From NCBI GenBank assembly GCA_016841745.1, contig JAENYO010000010.1, positions 1 to 64,000 of the forward strand: a DNA stretch of 64,000 bases, in the 5' to 3' direction. Shown one piece after another: positions 22,835 through 31,718 of the stretch. How positions within the stretch are numbered: the stretch's first letter is position 1; each line of letters starts with the position of its first letter. The translations under genes were made by a program, and so were the position numbers. The notes beneath the pieces were generated by a model that saw only the letters and a program-made list of their open reading frames with translations, did no database searches and was not told where the DNA came from. Source of the stretch: Acetomicrobium hydrogeniformans. GTDB taxonomy: Bacteria; Synergistota; Synergistia; Synergistales; JAFGMB01.

Positions 22835-24052
22835 ATGTCGAAGATCAAAAACATTGGTATCCTTACAGCTGGTGGAGACTGTGGCGGCCTCAATGCGGTT
22901 GTAAGAGGAGCGGCCAGGATGGCTGACCACATGGGAGTGGATGCCTATATTATTCATCATGGTTACGCTGGACTTTATAATCTTGTAGATACGGATCACC
23001 TGGTGAAACTGGACGAGTCAAGGGTAGATCATGTTCTGTCCTTTTTCGCCGGGTCGGAGGCAGGGCACTCCAGGGTAAAGATCTCCAAGATACAGGATCC
23101 CAATAAATATCTCAGGATACTGGAAGGTCTGAAAAAATTCGATATCGGGGGTCTTGTCATATCCGGAGGAGACGATACGGGGAGTGTAATGGTCGATCTC
23201 GCTGAACATGGGTTCCCTTGTGTCCATGCCCCCAAGACCATGGATCTTGACCTTCAGACATACTCTGTTGGAGGAGATTCTTCTGCAAACAAGATAGCCA
23301 ATTTTGTGCAGGACATTAAAACTACCGGAAGAACCCATAACAGGATAATGATAGTTGAGGTTTTTGGAAGATATACTGGGCATACCGCTTTCAGGGGAGG
23401 TATCGGAGCAGATGCAGATTGTATCCTTATACCGGAAATCCCTGTAGATTTTGATGAGGTCTATGAACACATGAAAAGATATTACATGAGACGGATAATT
23501 GAGAGCGATGTCAAATCTGGAACATACACCATTGTAGTTGCAGAAGGAATGACCGATGTTTCCGGTAAATACATTGTCGACGAAGACGCAGGGATAGATG
23601 CGTTTGGTCATAAAAAGCTTTTTGGAGCAGCTAAATATGTTCACAAACAACTTGAAGACCGTATGAAGGAAGATGCTGAGATAAAGAAGTTCCTGCGGGA
23701 AAATGGTATGTATGTACCCGGCCAGTTCGAGTATCCTGAGATAAGGGAGGTTGTTCCCGGCCATCTTGTGCGTTCGGGTGGAACATCTGCTTTTGATGTA
23801 AGCTTCGGCAAACAGATAGGAGCTGCTTCAGTTATTCTCCTTCTTCACGGTATAACAGGTGTTACAGTCTATGAAGTTTCAGGAGCCGAGATTAAATATA
23901 TGCCTACACGGGAGGCCATAAAGAGAAAACTTGTGGATCTTGATATGGTATCTTTCTATGAACAGCTGGATGTCTGTTTTGGCCGTAAATCCGTGTCCTT
24001 CGATCCCATATTTACCGAAGTGTTTCCAGAAAATATAAATCGATATTATTGA
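22835..24052 (+). CDS. 6-phosphofructokinase, probably PPi-dependent
   Basis: 405 residues. It phosphorylates fructose 6-phosphate in glycolysis. The nucleotide/PPi region starts ILTAGGDCGGLNAVVRGA. The donor-specificity site reads GGDDT (residues 111-115) and the later motif reads PKTMDLD (133-139). ATP-using enzymes have GGDGS and PGTIDND, while the extra Asp and the Lys are typical of PPi-dependent enzymes, which work reversibly. GGAGGTG precedes the ATG. It is followed by phosphoglycerate mutase, so it is in a small glycolytic group. Confidence 0.9.
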   Translation: MSKIKNIGILTAGGDCGGLNAVVRGAARMADHMGVDAYIIHHGYAGLYNLVDTDHLVKLDESRVDHVLSFFAGSEAGHSRVKISKIQDPNKYLRILEGLKKFDIGGLVISGGDDTGSVMVDLAEHGFPCVHAPKTMDLDLQTYSVGGDSSANKIANFVQDIKTTGRTHNRIMIVEVFGRYTGHTAFRGGIGADADCILIPEIPVDFDEVYEHMKRYYMRRIIESDVKSGTYTIVVAEGMTDVSGKYIVDEDAGIDAFGHKKLFGAAKYVHKQLEDRMKEDAEIKKFLRENGMYVPGQFEYPEIREVVPGHLVRSGGTSAFDVSFGKQIGAASVILLLHGITGVTVYEVSGAEIKYMPTREAIKRKLVDLDMVSFYEQLDVCFGRKSVSFDPIFTEVFPENINRYY

Positions 24053-24124
24053 GATAGTCTTTTGGGGGATGTATAGATTTATCTGATTGACCTCTGAAAA
24101 ATGATAGAAAAGGGAGGTATTATT

Positions 24125-24874
24125 TTGACATACAAAATAGTCCTTTTAAGACATGGAGAAAGTGAATGGAACAGGGAAAACCGTTTTACAGGCTGGACCG
24201 ATGTAGATCTTTCCGAAAAGGGTGTTACCGAAGCCCTTAGTGCCGGAAAAATACTTAAAGAAGAAGGTTATACCTTTGATTTAGCCTATACTTCTGTGCT
24301 CAAGAGGGCTATAAAAACTTTATGGATCGTCCTGGAAGAAATGGATCTTATGTGGATTCCTGTTTTCCGTTCCTGGAGGCTTAATGAAAGACACTACGGA
24401 GATCTTCAGGGGTTCAATAAGGCCGAAATGGCAGGTAAAGTAGGAGAGGAACAGGTCCTAATATGGAGGCGAAGTTATGACATCCGGCCTCCGGAACTTG
24501 CGAAAACGGACCCGAGGCATCCCGAAAAGGATCCTCGTTACAGTACTCTTGATCCGAAGGATATTCCTGGATCCGAGTGTCTTAAGGATACGGTTTCCCG
24601 CTTTTTGCCATACTGGAAAGAAGTCATAGCCCCGGCTATAACAGAAGGCCGAAAAGTTATCATCGCGGCCCATGGCAACAGTCTCAGAGCCCTGGTGAAA
24701 TATCTTGATAATGTGAGCGACGATGAGATCGTGGGGCTTAATATTCCAACAGGAATTCCCCTGGTCTATGAGATTGACGATGATCTGCTGCCTGTTAAAC
24801 ACTATTATCTAGGCAATCCTGATGACATTGCAAAGGCTGCTGCTGCTGTGGCAAACCAGGGCAAGGCAAAGTAG
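24125..24874 (+). CDS. gpmA: 2,3-bisphosphoglycerate-dependent phosphoglycerate mutase
   Basis: 249 residues from TTG 24125, the normal GpmA length. AGGGAGG at 24112-24118 is 6-7 nt from that TTG, while an in-frame ATG at 24101 has none. The catalytic His lies in [18 protein letters not shown], the proton-donor Glu in [13 protein letters not shown], and the second His in [12 protein letters not shown]. It interconverts 3- and 2-phosphoglycerate. It lies 70 bp after the PPi-PFK gene. Confidence 0.95.
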   Translation: MTYKIVLLRHGESEWNRENRFTGWTDVDLSEKGVTEALSAGKILKEEGYTFDLAYTSVLKRAIKTLWIVLEEMDLMWIPVFRSWRLNERHYGDLQGFNKAEMAGKVGEEQVLIWRRSYDIRPPELAKTDPRHPEKDPRYSTLDPKDIPGSECLKDTVSRFLPYWKEVIAPAITEGRKVIIAAHGNSLRALVKYLDNVSDDEIVGLNIPTGIPLVYEIDDDLLPVKHYYLGNPDDIAKAAAAVANQGKAK

Positions 24875-24898
24875 AATAAAGGAAGACAATAGAATGAC

Positions 24899-24935
24899 AA
24901 GAGGGGAATTGAACCTGCCCTCTCGTTTTATTTTG
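24899..24935 (+). terminator. Intrinsic terminator after gpmA
   Basis: AGAGGG pairs with CCCTCT around a 12-nt loop and is followed by the T-rich CGTTTTATTTT. Confidence 0.7.
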
Positions 24936-24968
24936 GTTTCATTCTTTTGTGATATCCTATATGAAAAA

Positions 24969-24992
24969 GGGGATTCCCTGCAGGGAATCCCC
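24969..24992. repeat. 24-bp perfect palindrome between gpmA and the transpeptidase gene
   Basis: GGGGATTCCCTG followed by its exact reverse complement CAGGGAATCCCC. T5 follows only on the minus strand, where no gene needs a terminator, so it may be a protein-binding site or mRNA hairpin in the leader of the gene at 25052. Confidence 0.85.
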
Positions 24993-25051
24993 AAAGGATA
25001 TAAATATCCGCGGATAAGTGACCCTTTCCGACATCAAAGGAGCGTTAGACT

Positions 25052-25669
25052 ATGAGAGGATACTACGGATATAGAAGAAAAAACAGGCTCCCTGTTTTTG
25101 TGATATGCCTTGTTATTTTGCTGATCCTTGGTTTTACGGGAAGATGGGGTTGGATGGCCTATCGATCAAACCGGGAAGCTCCCGTGACAGTAGAAACCAA
25201 TACCATAGATGATGGTTCCGTAAGGAGAATAGCTCTTCTGGTTGCCTCCAATGATATTTTCGAAGAACAATGCTGGATAAGGATCAGCAAAAAAGACCAT
25301 ATCCTGGAGCTCTATAAGGGGGCGGAAATGGAGAAACAGTATTCCATAGCCGTTGGAACTGGCATGGGCAACAAGGAACGCCCGGGGGACAATCGGACAC
25401 CGGAAGGTTCATTTACGGTTGTACAGATAGAGGATTCTAACCATTGGGTTTATGATTTCGGAGATGGCAAAGGGCCCATTGAAGGAGCCTATGGTCCCTT
25501 TTTCATAAGACTGAAAACTGGATGGGAAGGTATCGGGATCCACGGTACCCATGACCCTTCTTCCATTGGCACGAATGTTACTGCCGGATGTATACGGATG
25601 TTGAATGATGAACTCAAGGTTCTTGTAGGCAGTGTCAGCAATGGAACACTTGTGATAATCGAAGACTAG
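25052..25669 (+). CDS. L,D-transpeptidase (YkuD domain)
   Basis: 205 residues with one N-terminal membrane anchor (LPVFVICLVILLILGFTG, about 13-30). The YkuD domain runs from about 75 to the end: WIRISKKDHILELYKG, then the catalytic block HGTHDPSSIG...TAGCIRM with His and the nucleophile Cys. Such enzymes cross-link peptidoglycan 3-3 or attach proteins to it, in the periplasm. AAAGGAGCG precedes the ATG. It is monocistronic with its own terminator. Confidence 0.92.
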   Translation: MRGYYGYRRKNRLPVFVICLVILLILGFTGRWGWMAYRSNREAPVTVETNTIDDGSVRRIALLVASNDIFEEQCWIRISKKDHILELYKGAEMEKQYSIAVGTGMGNKERPGDNRTPEGSFTVVQIEDSNHWVYDFGDGKGPIEGAYGPFFIRLKTGWEGIGIHGTHDPSSIGTNVTAGCIRMLNDELKVLVGSVSNGTLVIIED

Positions 25670-25692
25670 GATGTTACTTTTTTATGATGTTT

Positions 25693-25718
25693 AACCGGCT
25701 GAAAAGCCGGTTTTTTTA
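25693..25718 (+). terminator. Intrinsic terminator after the L,D-transpeptidase gene
   Basis: AACCGGCT/AGCCGGTT with loop GAAA and seven T. Confidence 0.95.
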
Positions 25719-25756
25719 TTGCCATTGTAAGAAAAAAAGAGAGAATACGCGAAATC

Positions 25757-25785
25757 TTGCCTCTTTTCCGCCATTGGCGTATACT
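25757..25785 (+). promoter_or_regulatory. Candidate promoter of the ion transporter gene
   Basis: TTGCCT (25757-25762), a 17-nt spacer and TATACT (25780-25785), 31 bp before ATG 25817. Confidence 0.6.
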
Positions 25786-25816
25786 GTATAACTTGTTCGG
25801 AGGAGGTCGATTTTAT

Positions 25817-27097
25817 ATGTCTTTACATGCCTGGATTTCAATCCTGGTATTTGTGGGAGCCATTTTTACAATTGCACGAGGATATCTTACAAGGGCTACA
25901 GCTACTCTTTTGGGAGCCTCATTCCTTATGTTTGCCAAGGTCATACCGGCAGATGTCGGCTTTGGGTTCATTGATTTTAATACAATTGGCCTTCTCATCG
26001 GTATGATGATAATCGTAGGTGTCCTTTCCCGATCAGGGGTCTTTCAATATGTTGCGGTAAAGACCATCAAGTTTACAGGAGGCAACGGGTTTCTCCTTTT
26101 TTTCTCTATCATTATAGTAACTGCTATCTTGTCCGCCTTTCTTGATAACGTAACAACTGTTCTTCTCATAAGTCCCATTGTTCTTTCTCTTACAGATCTT
26201 CTTGGCCTTAACCCCGTACCCTTCCTTGTGAGTGAGGCCTTCGCGTCCAATATTGGCGGAGCAGCCACGCTTATAGGAGATCCTCCGAATATCATAGTCG
26301 GTTCATTTGCCGGTTTTTCCTTTGTGGATTTTCTAATCAATCTATCGCCCATTGCCATTATTATTCTTCTGGTGTGCGGTTCTTTTCTGGCCTTTGTTTT
26401 TCGCAAGGACCTCAAGATCCAGTCAGACAGGACTGACCGTCTCAATGCTGTTGACGAGACCAAGCTGATAAAAGACCCAGCACTCATGAAACAGTCCCTT
26501 GTCGCTATGATTCTGGTTCTTTTGGGGTTTGTGGTCCATCATATTCTTCACCTTGAAGCATCGGTGATTGCCCTTTTTGGAGCAGGTCTTCTTCTTACCA
26601 TCATTCCTGTAGCCGGGCCTGAAGTAATACATGAGGATGTGGAATGGCCTACCCTGGTATTCTTCGGTTCCCTTTTCATAATGGTGGGAGCCCTTAAAGA
26701 AACAGGTGTTATCCTTAATGTTGCAACTCTTATGTCCAGAATGCTTGTGGGGCATAAATTTCTGGCTGTTCTTGCAGTCCTCTGGGTGTCCGGTTTTTCC
26801 TGTATTTTCATTAACCCGGTGGCATTTGCTGCAATCTTTGTTCAGGTAGTGAACGAACTGGCTCTTGGCCTGGGTATGGATAGTGCCCCCTTATTCTGGG
26901 CTCTTGCCATGGGAGCCTGCTTCGGAGGAAACGGCAGCTACCTGGGAGCCACTGCTAACGTTGTCCTTGCTGATGTTGCAGAGAGAAATGGTCATCCCCT
27001 TTCCTTTGCTTATTTTGTTAAAATAGGGTTAAAAGTTGTTATTCTTTCTCTACTGATATGCAGTCTATATGTTGTTTTTCGTTTTCGAGGGATCTGA
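25817..27097 (+). CDS. ArsB/NhaD-type ion transporter superfamily permease
   Basis: 426 residues from ATG 25817, which follows GGAGGAGG; a longer reading would cover the promoter. It has about 11 membrane helices and two inverted-repeat half motifs typical of the IT superfamily: GGAATLIGDPPNIIVGSF (about 150) and GGNGSYLGATANVVLADV (about 380). Members move anions, arsenite, dicarboxylates or Na+/H+; the substrate cannot be told. It acts in the inner membrane. A CBS-domain protein follows, which could sense energy state, but that link is speculative. Confidence 0.88.
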   Translation: MSLHAWISILVFVGAIFTIARGYLTRATATLLGASFLMFAKVIPADVGFGFIDFNTIGLLIGMMIIVGVLSRSGVFQYVAVKTIKFTGGNGFLLFFSIIIVTAILSAFLDNVTTVLLISPIVLSLTDLLGLNPVPFLVSEAFASNIGGAATLIGDPPNIIVGSFAGFSFVDFLINLSPIAIIILLVCGSFLAFVFRKDLKIQSDRTDRLNAVDETKLIKDPALMKQSLVAMILVLLGFVVHHILHLEASVIALFGAGLLLTIIPVAGPEVIHEDVEWPTLVFFGSLFIMVGALKETGVILNVATLMSRMLVGHKFLAVLAVLWVSGFSCIFINPVAFAAIFVQVVNELALGLGMDSAPLFWALAMGACFGGNGSYLGATANVVLADVAERNGHPLSFAYFVKIGLKVVILSLLICSLYVVFRFRGI

Positions 27098-27161
27098 CCT
27101 CGCCTGGTTTCAGATATTTTGAATAAAATATATTGACTGCGCTCGGGTAACAGGTAATATG

Positions 27162-27200
27162 GGGAACCAGGGAAGAAATATTCCAGGGTTCCCTTTGATT
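27162..27200 (+). terminator. Terminator after the transporter gene
   Basis: GGGAACC-AG-GGAA pairs with TTCC-AG-GGTTCCC around GAAATA, followed by an interrupted T-rich tail (TTTGATTTT). Confidence 0.6.
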
Positions 27201-27252
27201 TTACGGGTTTTGTTCTTTATTCTCTTACGACGTTTTTAAAGGAGGGTACTTC

Positions 27253-27723
27253 ATGAGAGTTGCCGAAATTATGGACAGGGATCTAACCGCTATACTTGAA
27301 ACCTGCCCCATAGGAAAAGCGATAAGGATACTTCATATTCACAGGATGTCGGGGCTTCCTGTGGTGGACGAGGAGAACCATGTTACAGGTTTTATCAGTG
27401 AAAAGGACATCGTGAAAGCGGCTCTTCCGAAGTATATGAACATGCTTACCGATTCTTCTTTTCTTCCTGATTACGGTCAATTCAGGAAACATCTTCTTGA
27501 TATAAGCGATGAACCTGTAAAAAGATTTATGAGAACGGAAGTGATTACTTTCAACGAGGATGACAGCGATTTTAATGTTGCAAGTATTGTGCTTAAAAAG
27601 AATATAAAGTTGGCTCCCGTTCTCAGGGATGGTGTGATGGTAGGGATTATTAGCAGGACTCACCTTCTCGAACACATGCTTGGGATGGAAGAGGGTGTAG
27701 ATACCTTTATAAATGAAATGTAG
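27253..27723 (+). CDS. CBS-domain pair protein
   Basis: 156 residues made almost entirely of two CBS domains. The first (about 1-60) reads RVAEIMDRDLTAI...HRMSGLPVVDEENHVTGFISEKDI; the second (about 85-150) reads VKRFMRTEVITFNEDD...LAPVLRDGVMVGIISRTHLL. CBS pairs bind adenine nucleotides and act as energy sensors, often on partner proteins. AAAGGAGGG precedes the ATG. It lies between the transporter and an MBL-fold gene on the same strand. Confidence 0.92.
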   Translation: MRVAEIMDRDLTAILETCPIGKAIRILHIHRMSGLPVVDEENHVTGFISEKDIVKAALPKYMNMLTDSSFLPDYGQFRKHLLDISDEPVKRFMRTEVITFNEDDSDFNVASIVLKKNIKLAPVLRDGVMVGIISRTHLLEHMLGMEEGVDTFINEM

Positions 27724-27776
27724 GTTCTGTACTTTCTTTCCTTTTGTCTGGATCCACTGAAATGGGAGTGAGTCTT

Positions 27777-28781
27777 TTGAATGCGTCCCTTAGCAGTCTG
27801 GTTAAAAAAGATAAAACTATGGACCTTTACCTTATAGATCTTCCTCTTTCTGTTCGGGGGTTTCAGAAATTCCTTAACTGCTGGCTGATCGTTGATCATC
27901 CCAGGGACAAAATAGTCCTTGTCGATACTGGTCCTGCTTCTACCATCCCCTTTCTTGAAAAGGCTCTTTCATCTCTCGGTATAGAGAGGGTGGATTATCT
28001 ACTCCTTACCCACGTACACCTTGATCATGGAGGAGGAGCAGGTCATTTTTATGAAAAGTTTCCACTTGCGCAAGTTCTTGTGTCACCAAGAGGCTCCAGG
28101 CATATATCTGACCCTTCCCGTCTATGGGAGGGAAGTCTTGCCACGTTGGGTGGAATGGCCGAAGCCTATGGCAAACCGATCCCGGTGCCACCCTCAGCAA
28201 TAGTAGACCCTGGCCGTAATCTTCTCCCGTTGAAGGTCATTGACACTCCTGGACATGCCACCCATCATCTATCTTTCCTTTACGAAGATATTCTCTTTGC
28301 GGGAGAGGCGGCCGGTGTTTATTTACCCAGAGATCCCCAGATAGGAATGGATGCAATATGGAGAGAGGCATGTCTTTCACCTATCATGAAGGATCTGCCA
28401 AACTATATCAGGCCTGCAACTCCTCCGCCATTCCATATGGATACAACCCTCGAGTCTCTGGATTTGCTAAATGGAAGGTGTGTTTCTACCCTCTGTTACT
28501 GTCACTATGGATTTTCGAATTACCCATCCATGATGCTTCAGTCCAGCCGTTCACAGATTCTCCTTTGGGAAAGAGAAATACGTTGTATGCTGAAGGAAGA
28601 GAATGGATCAGGTGAAAACAGGTCAGAAGATGATCTGGTCGAGATCAGTCTTCACAGGCTTTTAAAGGTAGACTTGAATCTGAGGGCTTTTGATTTTCTT
28701 GAAGGGGCAGTGCAGCAGAGAGAAGGTTTTTTCCTTAAGAACAGCATTCGTGGATTTATAAGATATCTTTCCGGCAAATGA
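27777..28781 (+). CDS. MBL-fold metallohydrolase
   Basis: About 334 residues if begun at TTG 27777, which has GGAGTGA 5 nt upstream; an ATG at 27762 overlaps that site and ATG 27819 is a shorter option. The beta-lactamase fold is clear: VLVDTGPAST, then the zinc motif LLTHVHLDHGGG (HxHxDH), a later His in DTPGHATHHLSFLYEDILFAGE, and PPPFHMD with YCHYGFSNY. The C-terminal 100 residues are extra and rich in charged helices. Enzymes of this fold hydrolyse thioesters, phosphodiesters or lactones; the substrate is not evident. Confidence 0.85.
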   Translation: MNASLSSLVKKDKTMDLYLIDLPLSVRGFQKFLNCWLIVDHPRDKIVLVDTGPASTIPFLEKALSSLGIERVDYLLLTHVHLDHGGGAGHFYEKFPLAQVLVSPRGSRHISDPSRLWEGSLATLGGMAEAYGKPIPVPPSAIVDPGRNLLPLKVIDTPGHATHHLSFLYEDILFAGEAAGVYLPRDPQIGMDAIWREACLSPIMKDLPNYIRPATPPPFHMDTTLESLDLLNGRCVSTLCYCHYGFSNYPSMMLQSSRSQILLWEREIRCMLKEENGSGENRSEDDLVEISLHRLLKVDLNLRAFDFLEGAVQQREGFFLKNSIRGFIRYLSGK

Positions 28782-28917
28782 TCGGACAGGCGATTCCTGT
28801 TTCTGTTCTGTTTGGCTGACCCATTTCCCTTTTTTACTTTGACCCGTCCCGGAATATTTATGAATTCTGATCCCTTTTGTTTTCCTTTAACAAAAGTATT
28901 TTGAAGAGGTGGATGAT

Positions 28918-29931
28918 TTGAAGGATTATCTTGTTATATCAACAGGCGGTACAATTGCCTCCAGCAGGGGAGATAATGGACTCAAACCGACAATAACCGG
29001 AGAAGACCTTATTCGACAGGTCCCTCAGCTCGAAGGCCGGGCACACCGGATCGGTATCGAAGATCTTATGTCTAAGGATAGTTCCAATATGGTTCCTTCC
29101 GACTGGGCTGAAATAGCAAGAGTGGTAAGACAGAATGAACAGGTCTTTCATTCCGTTATCATTCTACATGGTACGGATACAATGGCCTACACTGCTTCTG
29201 CACTCTCCTTTCTTTTATGTGACTTCCCCAAGCCAGTTATACTTACCGGTTCCATGAAAACTATTACTGAGTTTGATACGGATGCTGTTGATAATATAGT
29301 TTCTACCTTCAGGTTTGCCGATCACCTTATCAGTAGAAAACAGGCAGGTGTCTCCATAAGTTTTGCTGATAAGCTCATTCACGGGCCCAGGTCGGAAAAA
29401 ATTGTCAGTCGGGAAAAGACCGCTTTTGAAAGCATAAACTACCCTCTTATTGGCTGTGATCTAAATGGAGATGTCAGCATAAATCATAGACCCCTTCTTT
29501 CTGGCAAATCCACGTTCAGAGACGCAGACTATCTCCTTGAAAAGAATATTGTTCTACTCAAGATATATCCCGGTTTCCAGGCCTCTTTCCTGGAACATGT
29601 ACTCGACATGTCTCCACGAGCCGTAGTCCTGGAAAGTCTTGGTTTGGGAGGAGTTCCCTATATAGGGGAAAACCTTCTTCCTGCCCTGGCAATGGCCAGG
29701 GAGAAGGGTATTCCTGTTGTAATAACTACCCAGTGTGTTTATGGTGGTGTGGATCTTACTGTCTATGAGGTTGGAAGAAAGACCCTGGATCTTGGCGTTA
29801 TATCAGGACGGGATATGACCAAGGAGGCCATAATAACCAAACTCATGGTTATCCTTCCACATGTTTCTTCTGACAATGTAGGGACCAGTCTTCATGAGTG
29901 TATTTGCGATGAGGTTGCTCCCTTGGAGTAG
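28918..29931 (+). CDS. L-asparaginase
   Basis: 337 residues from TTG 28918 (GAGGTGG 5 nt upstream), giving MKDYLVISTGGTIAS at the N-terminus as in other asparaginases. It turns asparagine into aspartate and ammonia. The first catalytic Thr is in TGGTIAS (9-15), and the second Thr-Asp pair is in IILHGTDTMAYTASAL (about 84-99). There is no signal peptide, so it is cytosolic type I-like. It is followed 40 bp later by a ROK kinase. This fits an amino-acid-fermenting life style. Confidence 0.92.
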   Translation: MKDYLVISTGGTIASSRGDNGLKPTITGEDLIRQVPQLEGRAHRIGIEDLMSKDSSNMVPSDWAEIARVVRQNEQVFHSVIILHGTDTMAYTASALSFLLCDFPKPVILTGSMKTITEFDTDAVDNIVSTFRFADHLISRKQAGVSISFADKLIHGPRSEKIVSREKTAFESINYPLIGCDLNGDVSINHRPLLSGKSTFRDADYLLEKNIVLLKIYPGFQASFLEHVLDMSPRAVVLESLGLGGVPYIGENLLPALAMAREKGIPVVITTQCVYGGVDLTVYEVGRKTLDLGVISGRDMTKEAIITKLMVILPHVSSDNVGTSLHECICDEVAPLE

Positions 29932-29971
29932 TTGAATATAATCCTTTAAGCCTGTTCGGGGAGGTGAACAA

Positions 29972-30844
29972 ATGAAGATAGGAGTAGATATTGGAGGACA
30001 CACCCTTTCCTCTGCCCTGGTCAGTAGCGATCACAGGATCCTTCAGAAGATAGAATTGGAAACACCTCCTTCCAGAAAGCTGGAAGAAGTTCTGAATTGT
30101 ATATCTGCTATGGTTGGAGAGCTTTCAAAAGGGCATGAATGTTCAGGAATTGGTTTAGGTGTTCCCGGCATGATCGATGTCAGGAGAGAAAAAGTATATA
30201 AACTCCCCAATTTCCCGGGATGGGAGGGGAGCGGCCTGAAAAAGGTCTTTGAGAAGGTATTACCCTTTCCACTGGTTATTGAAAATGATGGCAACTGCTA
30301 TGCTCTTGGGGAGGGGGTTGCCGGCAAAGCTCTGGGTAAAACAGATTATGCAGTCCTTACCCTTGGGACAGGAATAGGAGGGGGCATAGTCTGTGGGGGA
30401 CGACTTCTCAGAGGATCTCATGGTATGGCTGGAGAACTTGGGCATATAGCGACTGCTGATTCAGGGAAGTGTGGATGTGGAGCAATTGGACATATTGAAA
30501 CACTTTCGGCGGCTGATGGGATAGAACGAATGGCCCGAAGGGAAGGTCTCCCAGCGAATGTCGAGATCCTCTGGAAGAAAAGGTACGAAAAGGAAATATG
30601 GCCAATATGGGATAGGGCTCTTGACACTCTAGGGAGAGCTATTGCCTCCTTAATCCATATTCTTGATACTGAGATGATAATTCTTGGAGGAGGAATGAGC
30701 AGGGCTCAAGGTCTGCTAGAAGAACTGGAACCATATATCATCAGATACACAGCTCCCGCGTTTTACCCCCACATGGATATAAGGATAAGCGAACTGGGCA
30801 ATAATGCTGCCCTTATTGGTGCGGCATGTCTTCCTGAACCATGA
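29972..30844 (+). CDS. ROK family sugar kinase
   Basis: 290 residues. The ATP-binding start IGVDIGGHTLSSALV, VIENDGNCYALGEG, the phosphate loop LGTGIGGGIV and the zinc-binding motif CGCGAIGHIE are all present. ROK kinases phosphorylate glucose, N-acetylmannosamine, N-acetylglucosamine or similar sugars; glucokinase is the simplest guess, but the substrate is open. GGGGAGGTG precedes the ATG. Its stop lies only 3 bp from the end of the convergent gene. Confidence 0.9.
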   Translation: MKIGVDIGGHTLSSALVSSDHRILQKIELETPPSRKLEEVLNCISAMVGELSKGHECSGIGLGVPGMIDVRREKVYKLPNFPGWEGSGLKKVFEKVLPFPLVIENDGNCYALGEGVAGKALGKTDYAVLTLGTGIGGGIVCGGRLLRGSHGMAGELGHIATADSGKCGCGAIGHIETLSAADGIERMARREGLPANVEILWKKRYEKEIWPIWDRALDTLGRAIASLIHILDTEMIILGGGMSRAQGLLEELEPYIIRYTAPAFYPHMDIRISELGNNAALIGAACLPEP

Positions 30845-30847
30845 ACT

Positions 30848-31630
30848 TTACTGTGGATCGGCGAAGTATTTATAAGTAATACCATCAAAGGGTTCTGGTA
30901 GTATGCGGCTTCTGATGTAGATACGTTCTTCATCCTGTTTTACTGAATCAAGTTCCAGTGGGAAGATGAACCTGCTGAGGTCTATCACGGGTTGGATCTT
31001 GCCGATAGCCCGCTCAGTAACAGTTTCAGGAACTGAGACTTTGTTGACTTTAATCGTATAATTATCAAGCCAGATCTGCTGTTTTTTCACGATCTTGAAA
31101 TCACCCATTATTTCTATCAGTATATCCAGTTTTATGAGAAATTTTGCCAGGTAGTTTCCCCTTGCATAGATTCCCTCAGGTCTGAAATCCAGTTTAAGGT
31201 CATGCCAGTGTTCATCATCTCCGAAAGCTTTTTTAGAAAGGATTGCATTCACATCCTTTTCAGTTATGCTCGTATGGGCATGTACCAGAAGAATATTAAG
31301 AATCTCTATCTCTTCACCGTTCCAGTCAGAGGGGGGCGTGAATTGAACATCAAAGGCATCAAGGGTGAGTCGCTCGATCCTTACTCCCCCTATGATCGGG
31401 CCTTTCATATCCATGAAGAGGTACCTTACTCTTCCTGATTCATCAGGTTCTTCGTCCAAAATCAATTCCACCATTTCTGGCTTCATCTGTTCTGTAAACT
31501 CCTGAAGCAGCCTGGCACCCCTGGTATCTGGAGTTACCTGTCCATGATATTCATACAAGTTCTGGGAAGTGGCTGGTGTAACAAGAACTATGGTCAGTAT
31601 GAGTGACAGCAGAATCTTAACAGAATTCAT
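30848..31630 (-). CDS. Secreted LmeA/DUF2993-like protein
   Basis: 260 residues with a signal peptide (KILLSLILTIVLVTPATS). The body carries the pattern of DUF2993/LmeA proteins: GGVRIERLTLDAFDVQF, a TSITEKDVNAIL helix, then the RGNYLAKFLIKLDILIEI strand pair and DFKIVKKQQIWLDNYTIKVN. LmeA-type proteins bind phospholipids in the periplasm. The assignment rests on pattern resemblance only. It ends next to the ROK gene, convergent. Confidence 0.6.
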   Translation of the reverse strand: MNSVKILLSLILTIVLVTPATSQNLYEYHGQVTPDTRGARLLQEFTEQMKPEMVELILDEEPDESGRVRYLFMDMKGPIIGGVRIERLTLDAFDVQFTPPSDWNGEEIEILNILLVHAHTSITEKDVNAILSKKAFGDDEHWHDLKLDFRPEGIYARGNYLAKFLIKLDILIEIMGDFKIVKKQQIWLDNYTIKVNKVSVPETVTERAIGKIQPVIDLSRFIFPLELDSVKQDEERIYIRSRILPEPFDGITYKYFADPQ

Positions 31631-31718
31631 GATAACTCACCTTGTCAGAAAAAAGATATTAATAGTTTAAATTGAAATAACTGTATTAACAAGGTCAGAA
31701 ATTAATATTTGTTTTCAA

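Noticed and set aside
27133-27160. TTGACT-16-TAATAT as a promoter for the CBS gene
   Set aside because: A terminator-like hairpin begins right after it, so transcripts would end at once; more likely a chance match beside the terminator of the transporter gene.
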